46,919 nt of DNA from Tieghemiomyces parasiticus (taxonomy: Eukaryota; Kickxellomycota; Dimargaritomycetes; Dimargaritales; Dimargaritaceae), in NCBI GenBank assembly GCA_027575765.1, contig JANBPT010000296.1:1-46919 (forward strand). Direction: 5' to 3'. The notes below the pieces were generated by a model. The model searched no databases and was not told the origin of the DNA. It saw only the letters and a program-made list of their open reading frames with translations. A program made the translations under genes and the position numbers. Numbering within the stretch: position 1 is the stretch's first letter; each line of letters begins with the position of its first letter. This document shows positions 33,946-45,042 of this stretch, one piece after another.

Positions 33946-36900
33946 ATGCCCAAATACGACCGACGACGCTGGGAGGCCCCGCGGTTTACCAGCGCCCGGT
34001 ACGGCAGCCTACACCGACGCAATCCATTTTATAACCGCCCGCCAGCGTTCGCTGACCTGGCCGAGCGGTACCCGCGCTTCAAGCTCAAGTAAGTGTGTGG
34101 CGGTGGGCACAGGGCAGCTCATAGTACTCTCAGCTTGCCCATCGTTGAAACATAGAGGTTTGCCCAAGAGCAGCCGGTGAGCCGATTGATGACCTCCCCC
34201 CCATCCTCGCCTTTTTTTTTTTTTCTAATTTGACCCTTGACCCTTAGTCTTTATCACCTCTGCTGTATGGATATCCGTTCAGAACTTTCCTTGATCCTGG
34301 CGGCAAGACCCAACTTGATTTCCAAGACCCGGAGGGTGTCAGGTAAGGAAACTACATTCAGGGCCGGAGCTTGGGCTTGATTTGACGGTACTTTTTCTTT
34401 TTTATTTATTACTAGATTGGCTTGGCCGCCTGGAATTATAGCTGAGGGCCTTTTTATGGGTTGATTGTCGTTGCAACTGAACGTCCATGAACTCGCCCAA
34501 CCCCCCTTTACCTCGCATTTCACCATACCAGGGAGTTGACCTACACGCTACTCAGAGAACACTTTAACCTGCGCGTGGAATTTCCTCTGGATAGTCTCTG
34601 CCCCATGGTAAGTCGTGGTCTCATGTCCGTTGTAGAGGATTTTATTAACCGGGCAGTCTACCTCGATATCGACGTTAACCCAATTACTCCCACCTTTCCC
34701 TACGTTGTGTGCTTGACTCCATACTAGATTCCCAATCGGTAAGGTTACAATTGCGGGTCGTTTCGCATCATTGGAAGCGAACCGTACTTCGCCCTGACCT
34801 AGAACGGGCGAGTTTTTTTTTCCGCCAACATAAAAGAATATGGTTCCAACGGGATAATTACGATTCCTCTCCACCTCCCGTTCCAACTTTGCCAGCCTTG
34901 ACTACCTCCTCCTGATCGAGGACCTGCTCGTTCCCGAGTTGCGGGAATGCACCAAAGTCCCGATCCGAGGTATCGACATGTAAGTGATGGCGATAAGCAT
35001 GTAATCCAAACCAATAATAGGCAGACGAATAGGCAAGACAAAAAACAACAGTTACCATCAACTCCCTAACGCAACGTTTGATAACCAAACCCTTTCCTAC
35101 GGCACATCCCTAAATTCCAGAGGAACGGGCGCGTCGTGTATCTACCCGCTTTTGGCTTGCCGGCTGCACTCTGAATGGCAGTTCACTGCGACAGGTATGT
35201 ATGCATTGAGGCGCCCCCCCATTCCTCAGTTCTAGTCGACTCAGCAGAGCGCGAGCAAGACCGACACAGCTATCAAGTCCACTCTCGATGCTCAGGTGTT
35301 AGTACTAACCTAGGCTGTCCAGCCTTCTCTTCTCCCGCCCTCCCCTTTTTATTATCATCCGTGTCAGATATCCACCCGCCTTCGCTAGCCGTTGCCGAAG
35401 TCAACGTCAAAACCAACGATCTGGCCGACCGAATAACGGTTGTAGCCAATCCTTCCCCGGAGTCTCCATTGCCGGCCGTCATATTTGAACAGGGAAATGA
35501 CAGGTTCGAGTAAGTCCGCCAATAATCGAGTCCCCTTGCGGCTACAGGTTTTGTTTTAGTTGGGCTAGGGTGCGCGGTAACCAAAAACAAGACAATCCCA
35601 ACCTTCATGTAACTGACCGGCTGGTCTATCCTTACCCTTTATTAACCTCACTGTACGGACCAGCTTCTGTATGTGTAACCCGCCTTTCTACGAGAGCGAA
35701 GAGGAGATCCAGCAGTCAAGGACACAAAAGATCCGGGCCCCATCAACAGTAAGTCACCATGCGCCGTAGAATGACGACAAGGGGTCAATAACAGCCGGGT
35801 CACTTTTTTATGTTGTGGTTTTTTTTTGCTTCCTCCTTCGATCCGGATTGGGTAGCGTTCCTAACTTATCCCTTTATCAGTACCCTAACGGCTCTCCGAT
35901 ACAATATTGTATATAATCCAGGCCTGCCAGGGAAGTTCGAACGAAATGATCACAGCTGGTGGCGAGGTCCAGTTCGTGAGCCGGATGATCACTGAAAGCT
36001 GTCGCTGGCGTACGCGAGTTAGGTAAGATATATATATATATATATATTCATTTTCCAACGGGGGTGCCTAGGCGGAAGATCAAAAATATGAGAATTCCTC
36101 GACATTGAACTGCGTAAAGCGCACATCCATAGTCCGGTTTAGGAACTTGGGCTATCCATATCTTTTATGCTCATTCCACTCCCCACGTTGCCATGCCACC
36201 TCTCACTCTATTTCGAACCCCTTTCCCCCTTATGACGACTCGCATCAGGTGGTATACAAGCCTAGTAGGCAAACTGGCTTCTCTTGAACCTATCGTGGCG
36301 AAACTGCGGTCCTGTCAGATTAACAACTATGCTCTGGCGGAGCTTCACCAGGGACGTACACGCCGTTGGGTCGTCATTTGGTCGTTCGACCGGCGACGTG
36401 TCATTAGCAAAGTAAGGATCAGCCCCACATGTGTGTGTGAAGGGAAAGTGGCAAACATGGTTGCTTTCGACTAGGGACTCTCAACTATAATCAAGGATCA
36501 ATGACTGCGATTTTTTGGTTTGCTGATCTAGATCTGGCTGATGGCTCGGTTGCTTTTGTTAACTAAGATTGTCCCTCCCCCCCTCCTCCTCTCTTTCTCT
36601 CCTGTATACTCGTCAACCGGGGCCCATGCTCTTCAACCCCTAGCCACCCGAAAAGTTGCCAGCCGTTGTGTCCCTGGAAACCTGTTCCTCGCTACCGCCA
36701 ATGGCACTGCTTGATCTACCCTCGAACCGACAACTGCGCAAACTTGTACGCCAGCCCTGTTTTATCAGCTTGGCCACCCTGCCCACGACAACTCACGGTC
36801 AGGCCTTCCTATCCGTTCTGGATAATTTACTTTACGCAGCCCCGCCGGGTGAGACCAGCGTGGTGAGGAGCGGCGGATCATTCGAAGCCGAGGTGGCGCC

Positions 36901-37324
36901 GGCCCTCGTGTGGCGGAGGGTAGCTTTGCGGGGCGATTTTTGGTCGCGGCGCGCCCGACGGCAGCAGCCGAAGGTAGCAGTGAGTGCAGCAGCAGCCGGG
37001 GGGACTATGGATCTCAGGTATCCAAGGTCTAATCAATCGGCAGTCGCAGGTAACCTCTCGCCCGCCGCCGGTAAAGAGTCCGTGTTGTTGATCATCTTGA
37101 CCATGCCGGCGGGCCAGGCCTTAACCGAATCGGCCGAATCCCCACGCCCATGCCCACCACCGGTCCAAGTGGGTTGCCAAGTGACCTGTTTGCTCTTGGA
37201 AGGAGACGACTACGCCTTGTTTGAGTCGTTTGCTTCGCATGTCCAGCGTCAAGCTGTCAGCCGGATCTTGAATGGGGCCCCACCGCAGAGCCCGCTGTCC
37301 TCAGGTTTCGGTGTGTCGGACTAG
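33946..37324 (+). CDS. METTL16: METTL16-type RNA N6-adenosine methyltransferase (U6 snRNA)
   Basis: The enzyme transfers a methyl group from S-adenosylmethionine to an adenosine in U6 snRNA; the family acts in splicing. Exons: 33946-34088, 34283-34342, 34532-34607, 34728-34738, 34896-34979, 35121-35194, 35368-35509, 35664-35748, 35922-36022, 36249-36411 and 36644-37324. All introns (120-232 nt) are GT-AG and in phase; total 1,620 nt, 539 residues (human 562). Family landmarks are the N-terminal NPFYNRPPAFADLAERYP, GGKTQLDFQDPEGVR, LTYTLLREHFNL, the SAM-binding RGIDIGTGASCIYPLL (121-136), catalytic NPPFY (202-206), the GGEVQFVSRMI segment, and QGRTRRWVVIWSF. Exon 4 is only 11 nt. Residues ~460-523 resemble the C-terminal VCR region of animal METTL16 (weak, by pattern). 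The usual E-G-G before EVQF is A-G-G here. It converges on DMC1. Confidence 0.94.
34728..34738 (+). other. METTL16: 11-nt micro-exon of METTL16
   Basis: The exon encodes Ile-Pro-Asn and two bases of Arg, supplying the family's conserved x-P-N-R before L-D/N-Y. It is flanked by a CTAG acceptor and a GTAAGG donor. Omitting it would delete part of the conserved motif and shift the frame. Confidence 0.88.
36028..36048 (+). repeat. (TA)n repeat inside METTL16 intron 9
   Basis: About 10 TA units begin directly after the GTAAGA donor at 36023. Confidence 0.9.
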
Positions 37325-38215
37325 ATGGTGGTTATTTAATAATTTTTTAATTTATATTTATATTTATATATTCAGGTGTTAGATGTATGGGATCCGAAAG
37401 CCTTCCTCCAGCGGCAGTACAAATCCGGCCATACCAACTTCACTCCAACGATTGATAAGGATGATCCCCCCCTCACTCACGTCGCTTTATCAGCACCCTC
37501 AACTAGCATTGGACATAATTCATTTATCATATACCCTAGTCGTTTTATTACCATTTGTTTTCTGATAGCTGTTCTGTTTTCCCTTTATCATCGTCAAGCC
37601 ACCAGCCTACGCTTCGCTTACGCAACATCACCCTCTCGTTCGAATCTGGTAATAGTGAGTGGTCATACTGTAACCGAGGTGCCCAGTGGGAAGCCTAGCC
37701 AGACTTAAGGATGCTGCCTCCCTTCAAGATCATTCTTCCTGATGGAAGCGCCGATAACTTCCAGCACAGCTGGTGCACATCCTTTGGTAAAATAGGAAGG
37801 CGGCAACCTTCCGACTTCAGAGGCGAAATCGACTTGATTCCGAATCTGCCTCTTCGTGGAAAAGAGCCCGGAGCCGAGCGCCCCAGTCTACACCGAGCCG
37901 GTTTTCCACCATCGCCCGAATCGCGCCTTTTTTCAAAGACCACGCATCGCTCATAATCGTGGATTCGTTAGGTGTGGAATAAACTCCTGTTTACTCAACT
38001 TGGTCTGCTCACCATGCGACCCTCCCTCGGTCTCTCCTCTAGCTGCCCCTCCTCCTCGGGTAGCACATCCTGTCACAATACCGTCACACAATATATTAAC
38101 TAATATATATGGCTATTGCATGGTATGCTTTCCACAACCTTTACTAGTAAACTAAATACCGACATCCTCTCAATTTCAAGGGAGGGGGGTGGGGAGAGAG
38201 CACCGAGGCGACGGC
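37325..38215. other. Region between the convergent METTL16 and DMC1 stop codons
   Basis: The first 50 bp are AT-rich with tandem TTTATA units (37346-37374), suitable as METTL16 3' sequence. A 110-codon + frame (37376-37708, no good ATG context) and an 82-codon one (37711-37956) follow, but neither matches a family. A ~70-nt intron linking METTL16 to them would be shorter than any intron in that gene. A further + frame ends at TAA near 37981. A small extra gene is possible but unproven. Confidence 0.35.
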
Positions 38216-41200
38216 CTACTCCTTACTGTCGATCACGCCCCCTTCCGAGAGGGCGTACACTATTCAGCGAGATGGATAGAGGAGGGGGGGGGAGAGGAGA
38301 AGCACCAAATCAAAATAGCGTTGGCGGATGATGGTGTGACTTAGAAAGCAGCTAAGGCCCCCCTCGTATGGAATTGGTGCGCTAGTAAAGGAACCCCGAT
38401 ACACCTATCAATAATCACTGTGACAAAGTTCGAAACTTACCAGCTTCCGACTCGGGCATGTCGGGCGAATCGAACATTTTGGCGACGCGCTGCTCGCCAC
38501 GGCCCTTACGGAGGCTGAGGCGCGTCGTGGACCTGGATAAAACGGGCCCACGATATAATTAGGCCGGAGGAATTATGGGTATAAGTGGTTGTTAGTCACT
38601 AAGCGCTGCAGCTATAGATTATGCCACACCATGCTATCAGATGAAGACTGTGAAAAATATCCCACACCCTTGAGCTACTGCAGTAGGCTGGCTCCATTAG
38701 GAAATATTACGGTGAGGTCAATACCGGCCCATCGGGCCCCACAGTCTAGGTCGCCACTCCAATACGCCACATATCGTCCATCCTCCCCTTCTTTGGTGCG
38801 CACAGTGCAGTCCACGTCAACCTATTCGGTTCGATTTGGTTAAATGGGCGTAAGCTAGGGGTGCTAGAGGAGGAGGAAGAAGGGAGGGAGGGGAGTGGAC
38901 TTTGGGTGCGAATACCTCAAGTAGATCACCCACAAGGTACGCCTCCGCTACAACCCGGGGGAATAGGCGGCATCTGGCTCGCTTTCCCTCCTGATAAACT
39001 GGGCTGGGACTCATTGAACCGGAGCAGAACGAACCGCCGGGTTCGATAATGAGAATTGTTTTAAAAAAAGAAAGAATCACTCATCTGCCCTCTTCGTATC
39101 GATAAAAGGACATGTTGGGCTTTGATCTTACGCATGAGCTAGGATGTGGCCACCTACGGGCTTCTTGGGATCCGCGACGAAGGAGATACCTGCTCCAGGA
39201 TCAGAGCAAATCTGCGAGGTAATATTGGATTAAAGAAGTTGGATAGGCAAGATTCGTGTGAGTAAAAAGAAGATTGGGGGGAGAGGGGAGGAAATGCATC
39301 ATAACGACGAAAATGTTATTGGATGTGCCACCGAATTTTACCACGGAATGGCTGGTAAAATAACTGTCGGTTTAGTGCGCTGCCTAAGGTCAATCAGTGT
39401 TACGCACTTACCTGGTTGGTGATGAACACGGCAACGTTGAACTCTTCGGAAATCTTGAGTAGACGCGACAGCATGTTATTCAGCTTCTGCTGGCGCTCAC
39501 TCAGTTCACCACGGCCGCAATAGTCCGTACGGAAGAGTGAAATGATACTGTCGATGACCTGGGGTGGGTAGGATGAATAAAATGGACCCGGTAATCGAAA
39601 AATGCGGTTGAGGTGAGGGTTACTGATTCCGTGGGAACTGCCTATATTACTGCCATATGCATCGGCGGCGGTGGCGCTGATTGCGACCCTAGACCAGTTC
39701 CATCAACAGGGTGACCAAGACAGGAGTAGCAACCAGAATACGCAATATCGAAGAGGTAATTACTAGGAATGCGATACTATGCCAACCAAGGCTCGTAGTA
39801 GGCAAGTGAGGTGCGCAACTAACCTTGGCTACCATACCAGGTCCCCTACTTACCAATAGCTTGTACACGCCTTTCTCCTCGGCGAACTTGGCCGCCACTA
39901 GGGTGATTAGTTCCATCTGGTGCTCTGAGTTAAACGCACGCGCGTAAATGAGGTTGTCGAGGACGAGGTCGGGGTCCAACTCGTATCGTTCCGCGATGGC
40001 CTTGATGCGGTCCGGCCGGAAGGTGCCCTCGGTGTCGATAAAGGCCGCCTACCATAGCCACGGTGCCGCATCGTTAGCAGAGCCAGGTGCAATGTATTGT
40101 GCCAAGTGGACAACGTAATGGTTAGCGCAGCTTAGTATAGTAATAGTGGCGGAAGAAAGGGTGATGATGTACGCCACGGGCCGAGAGAGGGGGGGGGAGC
40201 AAAGACGGTGCCCGAGTTCTGGGGGCAGCACCGAGTCGGCCCGCGGATCCGAAATGACAATTCTGCCAAGGCCTAGTCGACCCAGAATGGTTAAATGAAA
40301 AAAAATAATGAAAAAGTTGCCGACGCGCAACCTGCGAAGGCCAGAGCAGCAAGTGAGGTCCGTCGGATACCACACACTTCCGTGTTCAATACAGCCCAGG
40401 ACTACAGTCAGCTAACGGATTAGCTGGTACGGCCCCAGCAAGTGCAAGCAGATGTAGGTTCGGAAACAGTGCCTACCACGTACCTTTCCGTGGCCGCCGC
40501 CCATATTGACCGGTAGTTGGCAAGTTACGCAGAGCGTGTGGGCGATCTGTGTCTTACCCGTTCGGAACTCGCCAAAGGCCTCGGTGATGGCCATGGTCTG
40601 GATTCCGCCACCCAGCAACTTGTCCAGCTCCACGGCGCCCGTGGATAGTTTAACCACACGCTGGCGGCGCACTGCGTATTCCAGCCCCGTGATGAAGCCG
40701 GAGTCCTGGAAAATTTGGTACGAAGGATGGTATCATTGGTGCTAGGTTTAGTAAAGCCGACCGCGAGCTGGCAAGGGCGAGGCGGTCGCACATTACGGGC
40801 AAAGTGCGCCGTAATAGCTGCGCACCATACCCTCACACCGCAGCTGGGGAGAGTACAGATTAATCACGCGTTGCAGATGAAAGGGAAAACTAACTCACCA
40901 GTAGTTTGTTGGCGGCCTCCTTGAGCTTATCCACCTTCGCCTCTGAAAAGCCCTTGATTCTTCCGAGCATGCGCTTGGTGGACATTTGCACCGCCTAGAA
41001 ATATCGCGAATCGATTGATGTGCCAAGAAGAAATCATGACAATTTCCATAAAAAATAACGAATCGCGCCGATCAATTAGTACCACACCCTTCACGATAGA
41101 AAGATGGGCCGGTGGGGAGAATAGATGCGTAGTGCAAAAAAATATATGCATGTCCATAGGAGCGGGAGGGTCCGATCAGGCTGGGGGGGAGGAGGTACCC

Positions 41201-42131
41201 TTTGCCATGGTCTACCTGGAAGTCTACTGGGTCAAGACACGTCCCCAGTAGAGTCCTCCTCTCCAGCGGTAGAGGGTCGCACCGTTAGCACCCTGTCAAC
41301 CGATACAAGCGGTAGACTGCCGGATTTGAGTGTCCTCTACCCCCCCGGTCTTGCCTTAAACGTAGAACAAAGATGGGTCGAGTGGAGAGGTGAAGTGGTG
41401 GCTTAAATCTGCGGAAAGTCGTGGTCGACACCGCCCCTCTCTGCAACTGCGGACAAGCAATTTGCATGGCGCCCACAAGCCTCCCTCTTTGCTATGTTTG
41501 CACCGGTAATGTACGTTTGCGTTACAGCGTGGAAATCACGCTAGGAGCTCCCGTCAGCCGGTGACGCCAGCGTCAGGGAATGCGTTGGCCTCCCCCGCAT
41601 AGCACATAGTAAATTATACCACCCTCATTCGAAGCCGACAATGACAGAAGACCACTTGGCAAGAATCTGGTACGACGCAGCGAAGGCCCATCAGCATTTG
41701 CGAATTTTACCTTGACAGTGCAGATACCAGCGGCCTTGAGACGCTGGATGTCGGCCGCGTTGATACCCTGGTCTTGCAACGTTTCGATGTCGAGGTTCAT
41801 GCAGTCCTGTGTTGGGTTGGTAATGTCAATAATTGGGTTGAGTGAAGATCACGAGAGGCTGAGAGAATGCTACGGATGATAATGGTGCGGGGTTTGCGAT
41901 ACCGCGCGGCTGCGTCGTTGCACAGACATAATGACCCATATCGCCACATATTAAAGCGGTCGTCGCCGGGCTGTACCGACGGTGGCCGAGGATCCACCAC
42001 AATATAATATGGACCCCTGTCCTAAGAATAGAACGGACGGGGTACACCGCAGCCCGGTGCCTTACTTCCTCGACTTCCGTGTCACTGACGGACTCCTGCA
42101 CTGGGTCGACCTGCGACAAGGATTCGGACAT
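38216..42131 (-). CDS. DMC1: Meiotic RecA-family recombinase DMC1
   Basis: DMC1 forms ATP-dependent filaments on single-stranded DNA and drives homologous strand exchange between homologues in meiosis. Exons on the minus strand: 42131-42066, 41806-41711, 40994-40899, 40705-40484, 40048-39854, 39558-39412, 39211-39132, 38532-38441 and 38259-38216. All joins are GT-AG and in phase; introns are 181-716 nt; total 1,038 nt, 345 residues (human 340). Visible are the N-terminal helix-hairpin-helix domain ([18 protein letters not shown]), the DMC1-type [21 protein letters not shown] with Walker A at 131-138, [19 protein letters not shown], Walker B LLVID (224-228), loop 1 [11 protein letters not shown], loop 2 from TNQ (272) through [23 protein letters not shown], and the C-terminal [19 protein letters not shown] and the loop sequences favour DMC1 over RAD51. 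The polymerisation motif reads FITG (90-93) instead of FxxA. Confidence 0.96.
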
Positions 42132-42861
42132 GGTGATCGTACGAGGTTCGGACTAAACGGTGCAGGGAGGATAAGGTCGTAAGCGCAGGCTAGGACTGAC
42201 AGTGCGAAACAACCGAGTGGTAGGGCGAGTGAAGGAATAGCTATTTACGCGTCCGGAAAGGAAATATTAGGACAGTATACCCACGGGGGTAGCTGATACG
42301 GGCCTTATATCTCACTGTTTGATGACATGGCTAGCCGACGAAGGAGAGGGTAGTTAGAGCATATAGTCCATGGTAGGGGTGCGGACCGAAGAGTGGTGCC
42401 GTGTATGCACTGCTAGTCGCTGGTGGAGGTGGTAGATGGTGATCGGAGGGTGGGCGTGATTGTTAGAGAGGGGTATGGAATTGGCCGTCCCGGTCATCGG
42501 TCGGTCAGGTGAAGAAACGGGTCACGGTGAAAGGAGAAACGACCTGCCAAGCTAGTCTGGGTGGGTTATATGCATGATCACCACCCTCCACTCATACCAG
42601 GCTTGACCAACCTTGAGGTCGCTAGGCCGATAGATAGGGGCATGGCCGGTTATGTATTTTTTGGGGAGGGGGACTGGTAATCGCCCAGAAGAGAAGCCGG
42701 GGGCGAAAGTATGCACCTACCCGAGGCAAAAAATTAAAAAGCATTCAGTGACTGGATGTATGGCAGGACACAGGTAAGCAACTGCCCCCCTTCTTGATTA
42801 TGGTCACCGCTATCAAGCCGTACTCATAAGCAGTCGACTGGTTGTATGCGTCACCACCCAT
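42132..42861. other. Upstream region of DMC1
   Basis: Contains the presumed DMC1 promoter. No clear TATA box was seen on the minus strand close to 42131. It also holds the sequence immediately beyond the tentative stop codon at 42864-42862, where the same minus-strand frame stays open for about 40 more codons. No confident gene. Confidence 0.35.
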
Positions 42862-44162
42862 CTAAACGAATGCCATGCGGTGAATTTCGATGGCCAGGTC
42901 GCGCCGCAGCTGGGGCGCTGTCCCTCCCCAATGATACGGATGGAGAGGGCGGAGTCACAAACCGAGCCGCGTACCCACTGACTCAATGGTACCACTCTCC
43001 CTTGCTAGTCTGTGAGTTGACGCAAGGCGCAGATTGCACTTGTCACCCAAACCGTGCTCTATCAATGCATGGCTTCCGTCGCCGGTCAGCGCAGCGACCA
43101 CGCCGGCGGGTTCAAAAAGGGGATGGGACCATTGCCGAAAATATATACGTCACAGACGAACCTTTGGAGAGTTGGTGGTGGATAAGGGGTATGCGTGCGC
43201 ATACAGTTTAGACTAGTACGCATATAACATCCAGCCCGGAGGGGAAATCCTCGGAGTGGCCATGGCGCCTTAGCAGCCCATGCATACGCCAGGATCAAGC
43301 GGCAGACGATACCGGCACTTTGTTTAGGATGAAAGGAAACGACTGAAGCCCGGAATGTCATATAGGCGATTGCATTATCCGCCCCTCAAAAATTATTTCA
43401 AGGCGGCGGAAAAGGTCAACAAATAAGCTAAACCACCCTCTACATCAGAGGACTCTTGACTGGCATCCGCAGGACTAACAGGAAGGCGTGGCTAGTGGTT
43501 AATTCACCCCCCCAATGAATTTCGACACTCTCCCCACTTGGTCAGTCTTGCTTACCAACAGGTCGCCGGTACAGTCCCTACCACACGAGCTGTGAGGGTC
43601 TCAAGGGTGTGAGTGGCATGGAAATGCCACCTGAACAGGTGACCCCGTACATAGGGAGCCGTGTTATATTCATCCCCACTCACCTTACCTCCCCCACGCT
43701 GACTGGCCATGCCTTCCATTGCGTCCCTCGCACGACCAGGACATGCAGTGGAGATACTACAGTGTTATTCGTTGTAGTGGACCTAGGGGGAGGAGCGACT
43801 AAGAGACCGCATCGTTATAGCGAGTAAGACGCACCCGTCGCGAATATAATATGTGGTGACTGATGCCCCCTCCCCCCTAGCAACTAAATGCTGGCGCTTG
43901 GCGACTCGCCCTAGGCTATCCCTACCCAAGCCTCCACGTCCGCAACCCAGCTAACCACCAGTACAGCATAGGCCGTTAATAGCCAAACTTTTATGCGCAC
44001 TGCGTTCCAGGCCCACCGCCGACCTGCCACCCATGTTGCCAGACCCGTCCGCAATTTATTCAAAAATAAAATAAAATATACTAACCTTCTCGCGGTACAG
44101 CTTCCAGGCATCCTCATGGCGATACACGATGCCGACACAGCGACAGTAACTTTGAGTCACCA
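42862..44162 (-). CDS. Tentative multi-exon gene fragment, Cys-rich, unknown
   Basis: Four candidate exons on the minus strand join in phase: 44162-44086 (donor GTTAGT), 43756-43689 (GTAAGG), 43589-43556 (GTAAGC) and 42909-42862 (stop TAG). Codons are mostly C/G-ending, like the proven genes nearby. A possible further 5' exon ends at about 44311. The readable part (~75 residues) includes SYCRC, IVYRHEDAWKLYREK, HCMSWSCEG and LRRDLAIEIHRMAF. Spaced Cys/His suggest a zinc-binding or disulfide module. A loose resemblance to the WAC domain of Acf1/Itc1 chromatin factors (R-x10-C with W-S-C) was noted, but the following motif is missing. The start is unknown, and the frame stays open beyond the TAG. 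Confidence 0.28.
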
Positions 44163-44735
44163 CTGATGCCGTCTATCTGTCCCCGGACGTAATGTTTAGG
44201 CAAGGGGCCGTTTGGGAGCTTGGGGATGCGGGGCCAACATCTGTTGTTACCGGGTATTCATGTCCCCCTTCACACCCGACGGCGTTGCGCGTGGCCCTAC
44301 GTTGTACCGCACGGAGTGACGAGGGGCTGGTCCTAAAGCCATTGACCAAAAAAGGAAGATAAAATGCGATGGAGAACGTATGCCCAGGTGGAATAGGTGA
44401 TTATGAGCCGGCACCAGTGGCCTAATGATAATGAGCAACATTCCCTTTACTGCAATGGTGGAAGGGAGGCGGTCTCCCACTGTCGCTCGGGGGGTTCCCG
44501 CGGGTTCGTGGGGCAAGGAGAAAGGGGAGGGGACACACGCCGCACTGGTGGTAAGGGCTGGTCATAATGGGGGGGGGGAGGCAGAGGGAGCACGGCCTGG
44601 TTGGCCGCTTGGGTAGCCAAAGAAGAAAGTGAATGGGAAGACAAAAATTAAGTCCATGGCTGCACATAACGCATCCCCTCTCACCCTTCTCCCCGTCTAC
44701 TCCCTGACGGCTTATCGGTGATCGTGTCCCCACCG
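44163..44735. other. Region upstream of the small TATA-driven gene
   Basis: Holds a possible 5' exon of the tentative minus-strand gene (about 44335-44311) and a G-rich tract near 44565-44580. The 118-codon minus frame at 44422-44778 is composition-driven. No confident gene. Confidence 0.35.
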
Positions 44736-44745
44736 TATATAAATA
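44736..44745 (+). promoter_or_regulatory. TATA box of the 126-residue protein gene
   Basis: TATATAAATA lies about 300 bp upstream of ATG 45043, followed by a pyrimidine-rich leader. It is a strong consensus. Confidence 0.65.
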
Positions 44746-44783
44746 CTCCGACCGGCGCCCAGTAACCGTCCCACTCATTCTTC

Positions 44784-44990
44784 ATGCTTCGCTTGCTACC
44801 TCTTGACCAATATCACCACAGATTCCAGCGTCTTTTTCGACTTCGTGCCCCACCAATCCGCTGGGAATGGCCGTTTAGATTGCCCTTACAACTAGGCAAA
44901 TTGCCAGCCTCCACCCCTCTGATACTTTACATTTCTGCTTCGCTCGAAACCGAACGCAACCTTTTTTTAATCCACCTACGGCCTAGTTGA
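44784..44990 (+). CDS. Upstream open reading frame in the leader of the 126-residue gene
   Basis: A 68-codon frame begins with the first ATG downstream of the TATA box (about 40 bp) and ends 50 bp before the main ATG. Composition is pyrimidine-rich and no family is recognised. It may be a translational control uORF or simply untranslated leader. Confidence 0.25.
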   Translation: MLRLLPLDQYHHRFQRLFRLRAPPIRWEWPFRLPLQLGKLPASTPLILYISASLETERNLFLIHLRPS

Positions 44991-45042
44991 TTTCCCTTTT
45001 TCCAACCGCTCGCCGTACCTACCACACCTCTCACCCCCTCCC

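Noticed and set aside
37620..37660. tRNA T-loop-like GTTCGAATC
   Set aside because: Flanking bases do not form a T-stem, and no acceptor or anticodon arm could be built; no other tRNA candidate survived inspection.
37376..37708. Possible last exon of METTL16
   Set aside because: It would need a ~70-nt intron with a poor donor, shorter than all ten introns in that gene; the 539-residue model already ends with a sensible C-terminus.
43556..44162. WAC domain (Acf1/Itc1) assignment for the tentative gene
   Set aside because: The R-x10-C spacing and W-S-C fit, but the conserved L-T-Y/F-x-E-A-L segment that should follow is absent.
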